Shown here piece after piece: positions 27,524-37,057 of a stretch of DNA of 64,000 nt (positions within the stretch are counted from its first letter, which is position 1; each line of letters opens with the position of its first letter). The notes under the pieces were generated by a model, which was not told the origin of the DNA, ran no database searches, and was given only the letters and a program-made list of their open reading frames with translations. A program made the translations under genes and the position numbers. Where the stretch lies: assembly GCA_943787575.1 (NCBI GenBank), contig CALSMY010000003.1:62001-126000 (forward strand). Direction: 5' to 3'. Source of the DNA: an uncultured Opitutales bacterium (GTDB taxonomy: Bacteria; Verrucomicrobiota; Verrucomicrobiia; Opitutales; Seribacteraceae).

Positions 27524-28996
27524 TTAACCAGCTCGAAGGATTTGGTTATTGGCCACGGCAATTCCTCCTAGCATCGCCCCGACAATTCCAACATAGCCTT
27601 GGTCTGTACCCGCGAGGTATAGGTTTTTATACTTGGTCGCCCCATCCCTTTTCTTGGTCGGCGATCCATAAAGGGTACCGTTTATATGACTGGTGAATCT
27701 TTTGATGGTGGTCGGTGTGAAGGTGTCCAATAGTTGGGTGCATTGGTCCAGCTGATCTTGCTTATCGAGGCCATTTGGTAAATAACTCATGGCATTATCA
27801 AGCATGGTTTTTTCCCAATAGTTTTTTTCCTTTAAGTATTGAGTCTCGGATAATTCAGACCATCGGTGAAAATTTGCCGGGTGGGTGACACGCAGTTTGG
27901 ACTCTTCGCCCTGATGGTTTGTTCCATAATTGTCTGGCAGGCAGATTACTCCTGATTTCAAATCCACTAAACCATTGGGGCAATCATATACAAAACGGTT
28001 TGACCGGTTAAAAAAGACTACGGTTTCATCCCAGCCAAAGTCTTTTGGGTGTCCCTTAAATACTCGTATCGATTCAATAATACTAAACTGTCCGGTTTGG
28101 GCTTCTTCTGGCTCAATACAATTTTCGTTGAGCAAAGATTCGGTCTCACGAATACCACAGGTTGAAATTATTTTTTCCGCCTTTATCGTTTCCCCCGACT
28201 CTAAAATAATTTCCTTTGCTTTATCTCCCTTGGTTTGGATGGAGCGTACAGCACTGTTCATTCTTCGATCCACCCCCAATTCCTTGAGCTTATCAGTCAG
28301 GGGATTGAGGATTGCCCGGATTCCAGCCTCTGGCCTGGATAAACCTTGTTTAAAGATGGCATCGAACAACATGATAAAGGTAGGGAAATCAATGTCGTCT
28401 GGCCGTGCAGATCCATAGTAACAGGTTGGACAAAGCAGCATTTCTCCAAGCAATGGATCGATGCCTGATTCTCTAAGGATCGAGCGGGTGGAAAGTTCTT
28501 CCGCATCGACTGAATAAGCGGGGAATTCCTCCATCTTTTTTAGGAGCTTCAAAAAAGCGTCCATGGAAGATGGAAAAGCTTCCTCCACTTGGCTCAAAAA
28601 ATATTGAAAATCATTATTGAATCGAAGGGACCGCTCGCCAAAGGTGATTCGGGAATGGCTTTGTGGGAGAAGTTTTAATTCATCAATGGGGATGCGTAAT
28701 TGTCGGCAAAGCTTAAGTAAAGGAGAAGATTTTCCCGAAGAAGGCGAGGGGTAATTGGTGAGGGCATGTAGCCCAACATCAAACTTCCTGCCCTTGCGGG
28801 CATAAAAACTGTTCAAGCCTCCGACTACATAATGTTTTTCGAGCAGAATAACTTTTTTGCCAAACATAGCTAATCGAACTGCAGCGGCCAGACCAGCTAA
28901 CCCGGCACCAATGACCACAACCTCAGTTGAGGAAATCTGCGAACTTATGGATTTGGCAGGAGACAAAGAAGGGTGGGGCAGGGAGACCGACCCCAC
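27524..28996 (-). CDS. phytoene-desaturase-like FAD oxidoreductase
   Basis: 490 residues from a GTG. The Rossmann FAD motif is VVVIGAGLAGLAAAVRLAMFG with EKHYVVGGLNSFYARKGRKFDVGLHAL, the CrtI-type N-terminus, and the C-terminal FAD-contact LYLAGTDQGYVGIVGAMLGGIAVAN is conserved. Family members desaturate, isomerise or saturate polyenes. There is no phytoene synthase nearby; instead it follows an ACP (5 bases apart) and a ketosynthase on the same strand, so an ACP-bound acyl chain is a possible substrate. That is inference. Confidence 0.8.
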   Translation of the reverse strand: MGSVSLPHPSLSPAKSISSQISSTEVVVIGAGLAGLAAAVRLAMFGKKVILLEKHYVVGGLNSFYARKGRKFDVGLHALTNYPSPSSGKSSPLLKLCRQLRIPIDELKLLPQSHSRITFGERSLRFNNDFQYFLSQVEEAFPSSMDAFLKLLKKMEEFPAYSVDAEELSTRSILRESGIDPLLGEMLLCPTCYYGSARPDDIDFPTFIMLFDAIFKQGLSRPEAGIRAILNPLTDKLKELGVDRRMNSAVRSIQTKGDKAKEIILESGETIKAEKIISTCGIRETESLLNENCIEPEEAQTGQFSIIESIRVFKGHPKDFGWDETVVFFNRSNRFVYDCPNGLVDLKSGVICLPDNYGTNHQGEESKLRVTHPANFHRWSELSETQYLKEKNYWEKTMLDNAMSYLPNGLDKQDQLDQCTQLLDTFTPTTIKRFTSHINGTLYGSPTKKRDGATKYKNLYLAGTDQGYVGIVGAMLGGIAVANNQILRAG

Positions 28997-29000
28997 TCAA

Positions 29001-29261
29001 TCAGGCCGCGGCGCCCGCTTCGAACTTGGGAAGCAAGTAATTGGCACAACTATCCAGAGACTCGAGTTCACGATACTCTGGTTCGGGTACATCAATACCA
29101 TGTTGTTTGCGAAGTTCCATGACGATATCGAGAAAATCCATCGAGTCTAAATCTAGCTGATCTCTCAGCCGAACGTCAGACTTGACGTCGTTAAGGTCTT
29201 CATCCGGAGCAATTTCCGCAATTATGTCGAGTACGATTTGTTTGACTTTATCTTTATCCAT
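29001..29261 (-). CDS. second acyl carrier protein
   Basis: 86 residues with the phosphopantetheine Ser in RLRDQLDLDSMDFLDIVMELRKQHG (D-S-M rather than the D-S-L of the housekeeping AcpP). It is more like the ACPs of specialised lipid or polyketide sets. Encoded between a ketosynthase (23 bases upstream) and the FAD oxidoreductase. Confidence 0.88.
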   Translation of the reverse strand: MDKDKVKQIVLDIIAEIAPDEDLNDVKSDVRLRDQLDLDSMDFLDIVMELRKQHGIDVPEPEYRELESLDSCANYLLPKFEAGAAA

Positions 29262-29284
29262 CAGAGCTAGGAATGAAATCTACC

Positions 29285-30528
29285 CTACGCTTCAAACTTT
29301 TTCAAGATAAGAACTGAATTGATTCCAAGCATACCAAAAGAATTGTTGAGAATTACTTTTACTCCACCCTCTTTTTTAATTGCCTGACCGGTTACTAAGC
29401 CTGGAAGGGCACAAGTTGGGTCAATCTCGTCAACATTTAAGGTGGCATGAACCATTCCGTCCTCAAGTGAGGGAATATTACCCGCAAGTTCAATAGCTCC
29501 TGCCGCTCCCATAGAGTGACCGATAAAACTTTTCGTATTATTGACCTTTGTACCAATACTTTCTCCAAAAAGATTGCGAATTGCTTTGCATTCCTGCTCA
29601 TCCCCTTGAGGGGTTGAGGTGGCATGGGTGCTTACTAAATCGATATCTTCTGGTTGCATATTGGCATTACTCAAGGCTTGCCTCATGCACTCCTCCTGCC
29701 TTACAGGGTTTGGCAGTACATAATCGGTGCCATCTGAATTGATCCGATAACCTGCAATCTCAGCGATAATGTCTGCACCCCTCGGACTGCGTCATCTAAG
29801 CGTTCCAAAACATAAATACATCCACCCTCGCTAACCACGATTCCATTACGCCCCTTATCAAATGGACGGCTTGCCCGAGTTGGGTCTTCGTGAGAGGCAA
29901 GAGCTCCTTGGCTTTTAAAGCCAGCAAAGATACCGTATGCTCGAATACTTTCACTGACACCACCAGCCAGGGCAAAGTCACACTCTCCCAGGCGCAATTG
30001 TTGGACCCCCTGAATAATACCTGCATTTCCTGCGGCACAGGCTGCTCCAATCGTGTAGTGCGGACCAGTCAGACCAAGGTTGACCGTAATCTCCCCAGCA
30101 GGGTTGTTGGCAACTGTGCGAGGATTGTGGTGGTGAGTCCAATATTTGATATCTTCATCGTAATGATCAAATAATTGACAAACCTCAGTTTCTGTCTCGA
30201 CGTTTCCATGCTCGGTGATTCCCAGGTAGATTCCGATTCTGGAGGGGTCTACATTTTCGAGATCCAAGTTAGCATGGGCAATGGCTTCATTTGCGCAGTA
30301 GATTGCAATGCTTCCTGCCCTTGTACCTACACGGATTTCTTTCCGTTTTTGATATTTTTTTTGGTCAAAATCACACACTCCGGCTGGTTGTTCGCCCATG
30401 TTGCGAACTGGAAATAAAGAAACCCCACTCTTGCCAGCCAGAAGAGCCTCCCGGTAGGTGGGCAAATCATTGCCAAGCGGACAAGTTAGTCCGATTCCGG
30501 TGAGAACAATTCTGGGAAGTTGATTCAT
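29285..30528 (-). CDS. beta-ketoacyl-ACP synthase (accessory set), apparent frameshift
   Basis: Two ORFs and an intervening out-of-frame stretch make one KAS of about 413 residues. N-terminal part: RIVLTGIGLTCPLGNDLP and the nucleophile in IGAACAAGNAGI. After LERLDDAVRG the frame slips at a run of four C on the + strand (29778-29781, one extra base), continuing ADIIAEIAGYRINSDGTDYV in the second frame to the annotated 29285-29686 ORF with STHATSTPQGD and NTKSFIGHSMGAAGAIELA. All three Cys-His-His residues are present. It differs clearly from FabF of the fab operon and begins the KAS-ACP-oxidoreductase set. Confidence 0.85.
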
Positions 30529-30598
30529 TGGTAAAAATCAGTCATCAAATAAATGAAGCATACAAAGAAATTTGGCAAGCTACCAAAGAGGCAAATTT

Positions 30599-32215
30599 TT
30601 AATATCGTATTTCGTAGCTGTCTATCCGCTTGCGCAGAGTTGCCCTTGTAATACCAAGTAAGGCAGATGCTTTTACCTGATTCCCCCCACATTCCTTCAA
30701 GGCTCGCTGGATAATTTCTTTTTCCATACTCTCGAGTAAATTCTTATCACTCTTTGCCCTAAGGTGAGAATAGGAAATATTAAAACTTTCCTCAAGGGAT
30801 ATGGAGGAAGGTGGCTGGGCATTACTGTTTTGAATCGGATGAGAATCCGGCTCTACACCCTGGCTTGTCTGACCAAACAGGGACTTATCTTGAGGGGGTA
30901 TGCCGACTGTTACTTCCCTGGGAGCTGTATCATCAGTGCGGTCAGGTGACGGAGGAAGACTAGCTTGTAAAGGTTTTGAGGGGCTGGGGGAATTGGATAC
31001 AGAAGAAATATTTTCGGGAAGATCTTTTGCTAAAATTCTTTTGCCTTTGGATACCACTGATGCCGAGTGAAGCACATTTTCCAATTCCCTCACATTGCCC
31101 GGCCATTTGCAGGATTTGAGAATTTCCATTGCTTCGGTGGAAATTTCCTTAGTACCGGTGGAAAACTTTTTGTCCAAGCGTGCGAGCATGAAATCGACAA
31201 GTTCAGGAAGATCTTCCATGCGGTCGCGCAAAGAGGGAGTTTCGATACGCACAACATTTAACCGGTAGTACAAATCTTCACGGAAGGATTTATCCTTAAC
31301 CATGGATTCGAGGTTTTTATGGGTTGCTGCAATGAGGCGGACATCGACTTTTTTGACCTTTGTACTACCGACTCTTTGAATTTCACCTTCTTGGATAGCT
31401 CTGAGGATTTTGGTTTGGGTGGGCAGTCCCATATCTCCAATTTCGTCCAAAAACAAGGTTCCTCCGTGGCAAACTTCGAATTGTCCAGCCTTGGCATCGG
31501 TAGCACCAGTAAATGCCCCTTTCTCATGCCCAAAAAGTTCGCTTTCTATGAGGTTTTCCGGAATGGCACCACAATTTACCGCATGAAAGGGAGCATCTGC
31601 ACGATGGCTGTAACGATGGATACAACGGGCAACCAGTTCCTTACCAGTTCCGCTTTCACCTGTTACCATTACGGTGGCCTCTGAAGCAGCAACTTGACCA
31701 ATTTTCTTCAGGACTTGTTGCATCTTTTCACCACTGCCAACAATGCCTTCCTCTAAATCCTCTTTATTTAAAAGACGTTTTTCTACACTCTCTGTACTGC
31801 CCGAGTCTGCATTTGCCTTGAGAGCTTTCGCCACCATGTCCTTGAGTTTAGAAAGGTCAAATGGCTTAAGTACATAATCAAATGCACCGTGCTTCATCGC
31901 TTGGATGGCGGTTTGAGTGGTTCCGTATGCAGTCATTAATATAACCAGCGATGATGGAGCTGCAGTGCGTAAATGTTGGAGCGTTTCGATGCCTGACATT
32001 CCCTCCATCCGATTATCGAGGAAGATGAGTTGCGGGTTTTCTTTTTCTGCAACTTCTACCCCGTGCTCCCCAGAATCAGCAGTTATAATATGGTGCCCGT
32101 CCGGAGAAAGTACACGGTCTAAAGAGTAGCGGATCTCCGCATCGTCATCAATAATCAGGATGGTTGATTTATCAGTTTTCAAAATAAAAGAGTTTTTATA
32201 TTTATTTTTAACCAA
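30599..32215 (-). CDS. NtrC-type sigma-54-dependent response regulator
   Basis: 538 residues with a receiver domain (DDDAEIR, phospho-acceptor Asp in [18 protein letters not shown], Lys in LKPFD), an AAA+ domain (Walker [16 protein letters not shown], sigma-54 contact GAFTGA, Walker [13 protein letters not shown], arginine finger region [11 protein letters not shown]), a long Ser/Pro-rich linker at about 390-480, and a Fis-type HTH ([19 protein letters not shown]). It activates sigma-54 promoters. No histidine kinase is adjacent. Only TTG starts are available, so the N-terminus is uncertain. Confidence 0.9.
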   Translation of the reverse strand: MVKNKYKNSFILKTDKSTILIIDDDAEIRYSLDRVLSPDGHHIITADSGEHGVEVAEKENPQLIFLDNRMEGMSGIETLQHLRTAAPSSLVILMTAYGTTQTAIQAMKHGAFDYVLKPFDLSKLKDMVAKALKANADSGSTESVEKRLLNKEDLEEGIVGSGEKMQQVLKKIGQVAASEATVMVTGESGTGKELVARCIHRYSHRADAPFHAVNCGAIPENLIESELFGHEKGAFTGATDAKAGQFEVCHGGTLFLDEIGDMGLPTQTKILRAIQEGEIQRVGSTKVKKVDVRLIAATHKNLESMVKDKSFREDLYYRLNVVRIETPSLRDRMEDLPELVDFMLARLDKKFSTGTKEISTEAMEILKSCKWPGNVRELENVLHSASVVSKGKRILAKDLPENISSVSNSPSPSKPLQASLPPSPDRTDDTAPREVTVGIPPQDKSLFGQTSQGVEPDSHPIQNSNAQPPSSISLEESFNISYSHLRAKSDKNLLESMEKEIIQRALKECGGNQVKASALLGITRATLRKRIDSYEIRY

Positions 32216-32268
32216 TCGATAAGCGGGTAAAGCTCAAAGCGAAAATTTTAAGGAATCATTTGTTTGCG

Positions 32269-32297
32269 TTGACGGAGGCTTAAGTGAAGTTCATAGT
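32269..32297 (+). promoter_or_regulatory. promoter of tRNA-Met
   Basis: TTGACG at 32269-32274 and CATAGT at 32292-32297 are separated by 17 bases and put the start about 7 bases before the mature tRNA. Confidence 0.5.
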
Positions 32298-32310
32298 TTG
32301 CAACTTCCTT

Positions 32311-32387
32311 GCCAGGGTAGCTCAGGCGGTTAGAGCGTCGGACTCATAACCCGAAGGTCGGCGGTTCAAGTCCGCCCCCTGGTACCA
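32311..32387 (+). tRNA. tRNA-Met (anticodon CAT, elongator type)
   Basis: 77 bases: acceptor GCCAGGG with CCCTGGT, D-arm GCTCAGGCGGTTAGAGC, anticodon loop ACTCATAAC giving CAT, T-arm CGGCGGTTCAAGTCCGCC and encoded CCA. A tRNA-Ile2 whose C34 becomes lysidine cannot be excluded from sequence alone. The initiator-specific GGG/CCC anticodon stem is absent. Confidence 0.92.
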
Positions 32388-32411
32388 TTACCTACATTAC
32401 AGGTAAATAGA

Positions 32412-33485
32412 TTATTCCGTTTTGTTTTTGAAAAAACGCTCGAACAAACTCCCTTTGGGAACTTCCTTATTCTCAACCGGTTCAATTGTTTCGGCAGGAA
32501 TAGGGTCTGATTCTATTTCCGAAGATTCTAATACCTCTGGTTCTTCGATAATTTGATCAACAATTTCTTCGCTGGGGGATTCTGTGATGGGTTGCTCCAA
32601 TTCAGGAGCTTGGGTGGCCGGTTGGTAAAGAGTTTCTTCCTTGTTGGAAGTTTTTTGCTCGCGAATTTTTTCCTGGGGAAGTGATGGTGGGGCGGGCTGA
32701 AAGTTCTTACTCAGTTCAATCATGGGCTTGGGTGCCTCAGGAATATCATTGGTTGGTACAAGGGTTGCGCTGTCTGAATCAAACAAAGGCTCTCCTTTTT
32801 GTTCTTTTTCTAACTGGTCTGCAGTCTTTCCCACATAGGTGCGAAAAACAAGATCGTGTTCAGGGTGCAACCAAAACCTACCCTTTTTATAGGTGTTTCC
32901 TTCGGCAAATGCAAAGGCACCAAACCATGAACGTTTGTTGCCGATTTGATCACAAACAATAAAATACATTCTACCTTTTTGCTGAGGAATTTCTCCTCTC
33001 ATTTGCAACGTGATCCAACCTTGATCTATCTCGGTTAATCCCTGAACGGCTAATTGATTAATAATATCATCTCTGGTTAGGCTCCATTCTCCGTATTTCG
33101 GACCAGAGTCTGGATTATCTGCCCGGATAAATCCACTCATGCTCGAACCATAATGTTCGGAAATCATATAGTTTGGTTTTCCAAAAAGAAGAACTTTTGT
33201 GAGTATCCCATCTTTTCCCGCGGTGTAACTTGACCAGTTCTTTTTAGCAACATGACTGAAACTTGTCTCGTGTTGTTCCTTAAAATATTCCTGATACTGG
33301 TCGAGTTCCTCGATGTAAACAACTGGCAAAGGTTTGGTGGGCAGATCCGCAAGCTCGGGTTTCTTTTCGACAGTTGGGGGAAGAGATGCTGCTTCCTCGG
33401 GTCCGGACTTATCATCAGAACAACTAAAGGCTAAGAGAACTAACCAAGAAAGGCAGAATAGACGATTTGGGGAAGGGGAGGTCAT
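32412..33485 (-). CDS. hypothetical lipoprotein with Glu/Pro-rich tail
   Basis: About 357 residues from ATG 33485 (MTSPSPNRLFCLSWLVLLAFSC), a lipoprotein-type signal with candidate lipid Cys in LLAFSCSDD. A central ordered region (about 60-240) includes LLFGKPNYMISEHYGSSMSG, IDQGWITLQMRGEIPQQ and KRSWFGAFAFAEGNTYKKGR. The C-terminal 120 residues are Pro/Glu/Ile-rich and low-complexity, ending in KGSLFERFFKNKTE. No family recognised. Confidence 0.6.
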   Translation of the reverse strand: MTSPSPNRLFCLSWLVLLAFSCSDDKSGPEEAASLPPTVEKKPELADLPTKPLPVVYIEELDQYQEYFKEQHETSFSHVAKKNWSSYTAGKDGILTKVLLFGKPNYMISEHYGSSMSGFIRADNPDSGPKYGEWSLTRDDIINQLAVQGLTEIDQGWITLQMRGEIPQQKGRMYFIVCDQIGNKRSWFGAFAFAEGNTYKKGRFWLHPEHDLVFRTYVGKTADQLEKEQKGEPLFDSDSATLVPTNDIPEAPKPMIELSKNFQPAPPSLPQEKIREQKTSNKEETLYQPATQAPELEQPITESPSEEIVDQIIEEPEVLESSEIESDPIPAETIEPVENKEVPKGSLFERFFKNKTE

Positions 33486-33579
33486 GGGCAGAAAGGGTAG
33501 GTATATATGCAAACAAGGTAATGTTCTTATTGCAAGTTCGAATAGGAGTAGATCTACTTTGGGATATTAAATTTTGGTT

Positions 33580-34380
33580 ATGAATACTTTGGCCTTTTGG
33601 TTGCCGCTTTTCTTACTTTTTCTTTCCGCTCTAGTCGGCGCCTTAATCAAGAGAAGATCTTGCGATCATTGCCTGAAAAGATTTAACGGCAATCAAGTCC
33701 TTTTGCCCGTCGGTACAAAGGATTGGATATGTGGTAAATTGGAAGTTTTTGCTCAGGGACTGGAAATAACCAGCCCGGAGGAAAACCAAATTCCCTGCGG
33801 TTTTGTACATTCGCGAATTATTCCTTCAAAAGAAGTGGCAGGGATTAACTTATTGATCCGACAAGCTCCCGATCCCGACACACGGGCGGGTTTGGAGTGG
33901 AAAAAGGAGAGGGAGATGCTTTTAAACCCGCCCCTAAGAGTACAGTTAAAAAGATTTACCTTAAACTCTTACAATATGTTAAGAGATTCATTCGGGCAGG
34001 CACTCAAGGCAATTATTGGGACAGTAAGTAAAGAAACGAGGTTGGGGAAAGCAAAAGGTGCTGATAGCCGATTCCATGAAATGCAGTCAAATTTAACCGG
34101 GATGGTACCGAACGCATGGGAGCCAATTCTCGAAAAATATCGAGGTAAATTAGTGGCTATTGAAAGAATGTCAGAGTCAGGTGAAATTTACGAATCTGGT
34201 ATCTTGGAAGATTATTCTGATAAATATTTGCTCTTGCGGGATGTTAAATTGATCGATCCTGCGATTAAAAATGCGTTGGGGATGCTCGGTGGATCGACTC
34301 ACTTGAGTTGTGATGTACTTTATTCACGCACGCAGACTTTGTTAAGATATTCCCTGAAATCCGAATCCTTGCAGGATTAG
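33580..34380 (+). CDS. hypothetical membrane-anchored protein
   Basis: About 266 residues from ATG 33580 (the ORF start at 33574 is TTG). One N-terminal transmembrane helix (TLAFWLPLFLLFLSALVGAL), then a CDHCLKRF pair of cysteines that could bind metal, and a soluble domain. The region LEKYRGKLVAIERMSESGEIYESGILEDYSDKYLLLRDVKL looks like a small beta-barrel. No family assigned. Divergent from the lipoprotein gene, and followed by the candidate 6S-like RNA. Confidence 0.55.
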   Translation: MNTLAFWLPLFLLFLSALVGALIKRRSCDHCLKRFNGNQVLLPVGTKDWICGKLEVFAQGLEITSPEENQIPCGFVHSRIIPSKEVAGINLLIRQAPDPDTRAGLEWKKEREMLLNPPLRVQLKRFTLNSYNMLRDSFGQALKAIIGTVSKETRLGKAKGADSRFHEMQSNLTGMVPNAWEPILEKYRGKLVAIERMSESGEIYESGILEDYSDKYLLLRDVKLIDPAIKNALGMLGGSTHLSCDVLYSRTQTLLRYSLKSESLQD

Positions 34381-34388
34381 AACGCAAC

Positions 34389-34416
34389 TTGACCAAATCC
34401 AGGAATCAATTAGTTT
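34389..34416 (+). promoter_or_regulatory. candidate promoter of the 6S-like RNA
   Basis: TTGACC at 34389-34394 and TAGTTT at 34411-34416 are 16 bases apart. The predicted start, near 34423, coincides with the first base-paired position of the structured RNA. The -35 is good; the -10 is weak. Confidence 0.35.
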
Positions 34417-34420
34417 ATAA

Positions 34421-34612
34421 GGTTCGACTTCTGCATCGTTCGAGAAGTTTCATTCGTTCTTTTCCTTACTCCTAATTATTAGGGAACCTATCGACAATCG
34501 TTTGCAGTCAGGCCGTAAATCGGAAGACTAAGAGCGACGCGAGGGTACCCACCTGGACCTAGAAGGTCATATAACTTATGAATGCGATGAACGGCGAACG
34601 TGGAAGTCACCA
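34421..34612 (+). ncRNA. candidate 6S RNA (SsrS-like)
   Basis: A 190-base non-coding stretch that folds as one long rod. The ends pair (GACTTC at 34426 with GAAGTC at 34603), followed inward by CGTTCG with CGAACG and CATTC with GAATG, then a large unpaired middle. The top is an apical hairpin in which AGTC pairs with GACT around CCGTAAATCGG. Closing stem, central bubble and terminal hairpin are the 6S RNA plan, and the right-hand bubble strand GAGGGTACCCACCTGG resembles 6S RNAs as I recall them. It has its own candidate promoter and a hairpin after it. Family assignment is by architecture only; another structured RNA is possible. Confidence 0.45.
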
Positions 34613-34630
34613 CCTTTATTAAATTGAAAC

Positions 34631-34651
34631 CAGTTTGGATTTTTCAAACTG
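34631..34651. terminator. hairpin between the RNA and the convergent protease gene
   Basis: CAGTTTG and CAAACTG form a perfect 7-base stem around GATTTTT, directly after the stop codon of the minus-strand protease gene. It may act as a bidirectional terminator, although no long T-run follows on either strand. Confidence 0.35.
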
Positions 34652-34652
34652 C

Positions 34653-35990
34653 TTATTTCATTTCTCTCCACGCCTGATCTCTAACACTGTAAACCATAAG
34701 TTTAGGGTTAGTCGTATGAAAATATAACCAGTTTTCTTCTTCATGGGAATAGACCCATGGATACTGATCAAACCACATCCAACCCTTACTTAGCGTGGGA
34801 CTGTATTCCACTATCTCAATCTCTATAGTTTCTGGAATTTGGCGGAAATACCCTGGCGTGACAATCTGATCCCTGGCAGATACCTTTAGCCATTCTTTAT
34901 TTTCGTCGGAGGTTTCATTGTAATAAATTTCGAGTACTATCGATACACTTGATTGGTTGCTTTCAAAAGTTACTGAACTGGGGAACTGTTCATTTAAAAA
35001 ACGTAAGTCCAGCCAATCTGCTCGACTTTCATTATTTGTGGAGAAGTCCCAATACAGATCATCTGCGAAGTCCCAATCCAGAAATACCGTGGCTTCTTCT
35101 CCGACATATCCATCGGTTCTCTCCACGATTAAGGAGTATGTATTCACGGAAGAATCATTTTCTGGTTCCATGAGATTTTTCCCGCTATTTAGGGTCATGG
35201 ATAGGACCGGAGCTTTCCATGTTTGATCTAAGTCAAACGGACCAAATTCTCCAAGGAGCTCCCCAGATACAGGATTGGATAGTGCGATGGTTTCAGTACC
35301 GTAGATCTGAATAAGAGCGAGTTGGTCCAGTTCGGTAAAGGCCGGACTGCCGTCCATATCTAGCTCCGTTTGATAAGACATCACCGTGTCATTTGTGGTA
35401 AGGCTCGTATTGATGTCTCCGTCGTCAGTTTCATGGGGATGTTCCAGACCAAGAGCATGTCCAAGCTCATGAAAAGCAACATGCTTCCAACCTGCCTCCC
35501 TGGACTTGGCAAAGCGCGGGGAGTGAGTGTAGGCGGAATTAGCAATTTCCAAAGTTGCGACCGTGTTCCTCTCGATTCTACCATCGCTCCAGTAAGTAGT
35601 CAGGGGACTGGTGTAAAGCCCCGGAGTACCCGCGGAAGTATACTCTCCTTCAAGGTGTGAAATCTCCATTTGGGAGAGATTGTTACCTTGAGGAACAATT
35701 ACAAATTCTGGTTCAATGATCGTGTCTGCAAATGCAATTACCTCCAACCACCATTCTCGGATCTCTTCGTTCACAGAGCTGTTGAAGGATAGGTAGATAT
35801 ACCCATCATCTGGGTAAAGATAACTGGCGTACAACTCGGTTGCATTGAGTTCTGAGCCAGTAGCGGTGATTGCGGCAATATTCGCCTCAGAGGACGAAAA
35901 AAGAGAACCATGCAACCAGAAGAAAAACGGTAGAAGCAGAGTGGATTTAAAAAAGAATCGAATCGGAGTCTTTATCTTAAATTTCAGCAC
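34653..35990 (-). CDS. secreted matrixin-like (M10) metalloprotease with C-terminal aromatic module
   Basis: 445 residues from a GTG, with a signal peptide (IRFFFKSTLLLPFFFWLHG). The zinc site AFHELGHALGLEHPHE (HExxHxxGxxH) at about residues 170-185 and a downstream Met-turn candidate DTVMSYQTE identify a metzincin of the matrixin type. Beta-rich linker domains follow, then a C-terminal module of tandem aromatic motifs (KGWMWFDQYPWVYS, NWLYFHTTNPKLMVYSV) shared with two other loci in this window. A secreted or surface-bound protease is likely. Confidence 0.75.
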   Translation of the reverse strand: MLKFKIKTPIRFFFKSTLLLPFFFWLHGSLFSSSEANIAAITATGSELNATELYASYLYPDDGYIYLSFNSSVNEEIREWWLEVIAFADTIIEPEFVIVPQGNNLSQMEISHLEGEYTSAGTPGLYTSPLTTYWSDGRIERNTVATLEIANSAYTHSPRFAKSREAGWKHVAFHELGHALGLEHPHETDDGDINTSLTTNDTVMSYQTELDMDGSPAFTELDQLALIQIYGTETIALSNPVSGELLGEFGPFDLDQTWKAPVLSMTLNSGKNLMEPENDSSVNTYSLIVERTDGYVGEEATVFLDWDFADDLYWDFSTNNESRADWLDLRFLNEQFPSSVTFESNQSSVSIVLEIYYNETSDENKEWLKVSARDQIVTPGYFRQIPETIEIEIVEYSPTLSKGWMWFDQYPWVYSHEEENWLYFHTTNPKLMVYSVRDQAWREMK

Positions 35991-36003
35991 GAATGATCAA
36001 AAA

Positions 36004-36974
36004 CTATTCTGTCATTTCCCGCCAGGCTTCATCCTTTACACTGTAAACCATAAGCTTGGAACCACTTGGCAGAAAATATAACCAACCACCTTCCACATGC
36101 GAAATCATTAAGTAATTCCCAAGAGGGAAGTGCCTACTCGTTGGGCTTCCCTAATTACGAAGCCATAATCACCAAGATTTACCGTCAAACTATCAGGTAC
36201 CCCAAATTCCATCTGTGGGTTAAAGTAATAATTTTCCATACTTTCCCAGTCATGAAATTGAAAATTGGAAGATTGGTTCCACCCGCTGCTTGCTTCTTTT
36301 GTAAGTGTACCAGTGTGCCAATTAAAGCTATTTAAGTTTTTCCACTCCGTACCGTCCAACCACTCAATATGGAAAGATTTTTCACTGGCAGAATTGCGGA
36401 TTCGAAAGGTCGCATGTTTGCCATCACTACCATTGGAACTGGAATCGTAGTTATTTAAATGTTGCTCGTCATAATCGTCCCCCTGGTCATACCTCTCATA
36501 CTGAAGAGAGCTATTAACCCCATATCCGTATGTGCTCAAATGAACTTCCAATTGAAAGAGGGGATCCATGTCACACTCTATACTAAGCTCAATCCTCTCT
36601 CCGTTTTCTGAAAAAGCAGTACCTTGTACATACCAGTCTTTATTCAATCCGAGGAGCGACCTTGCTCCAATTTCCTGTCCCCAGCGATTCCCATCTTCGG
36701 TCATATTTCCATACATGGTGTATCCGCCCTCATGAATCTTTGCAGAAAATCCATCCTTTGAATAGTTTCCCCAGATATATTCGGATTCTGCAGCACTCGT
36801 AAAGTCATCGTGGAAAAACTTTCCGTAAGGTAAATCATCATCCGAATAATTTTCTAGGGTAAAGTTTCCAGAACCAACGATCTCAGATGTAGAACCGGAC
36901 GTCTCTTTGCCCTGCAGGGTATTGTTTGAAAAATTTAAAAGAATCTCAAATTTCCCATCGGAATACTGTTCCAT
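36004..36974 (-). CDS. hypothetical protein with the shared aromatic C-terminus, apparent frameshift, possibly 5'-truncated
   Basis: From ATG 36974 the ORF runs about 288 residues and stops at 36108 after RVGTSLLGIT. In the neighbouring frame, with one missing base near GGG at about 36122, the protein continues NYLMISHVEGGWLYFLPSGSKLMVYSVKDEAWREMTE to the TAG at 36004-36006, which closely matches the end of the adjacent protease. The body is rich in Asn, Ser, Gly and Tyr (SDDDLPYGKFFHDDF, WNQSSNFQFHDW). There is no signal peptide although the tail is of a secreted type, so the 5' end may be lost or degraded. No family recognised. Confidence 0.5.
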
Positions 36975-37057
36975 CAAAATGGTCCCTATGTAGTATACTA
37001 AATGAAACAAAAATTAACTTAATTCAATATTTTACCTTTGGAGTGAATTAACGAAAA

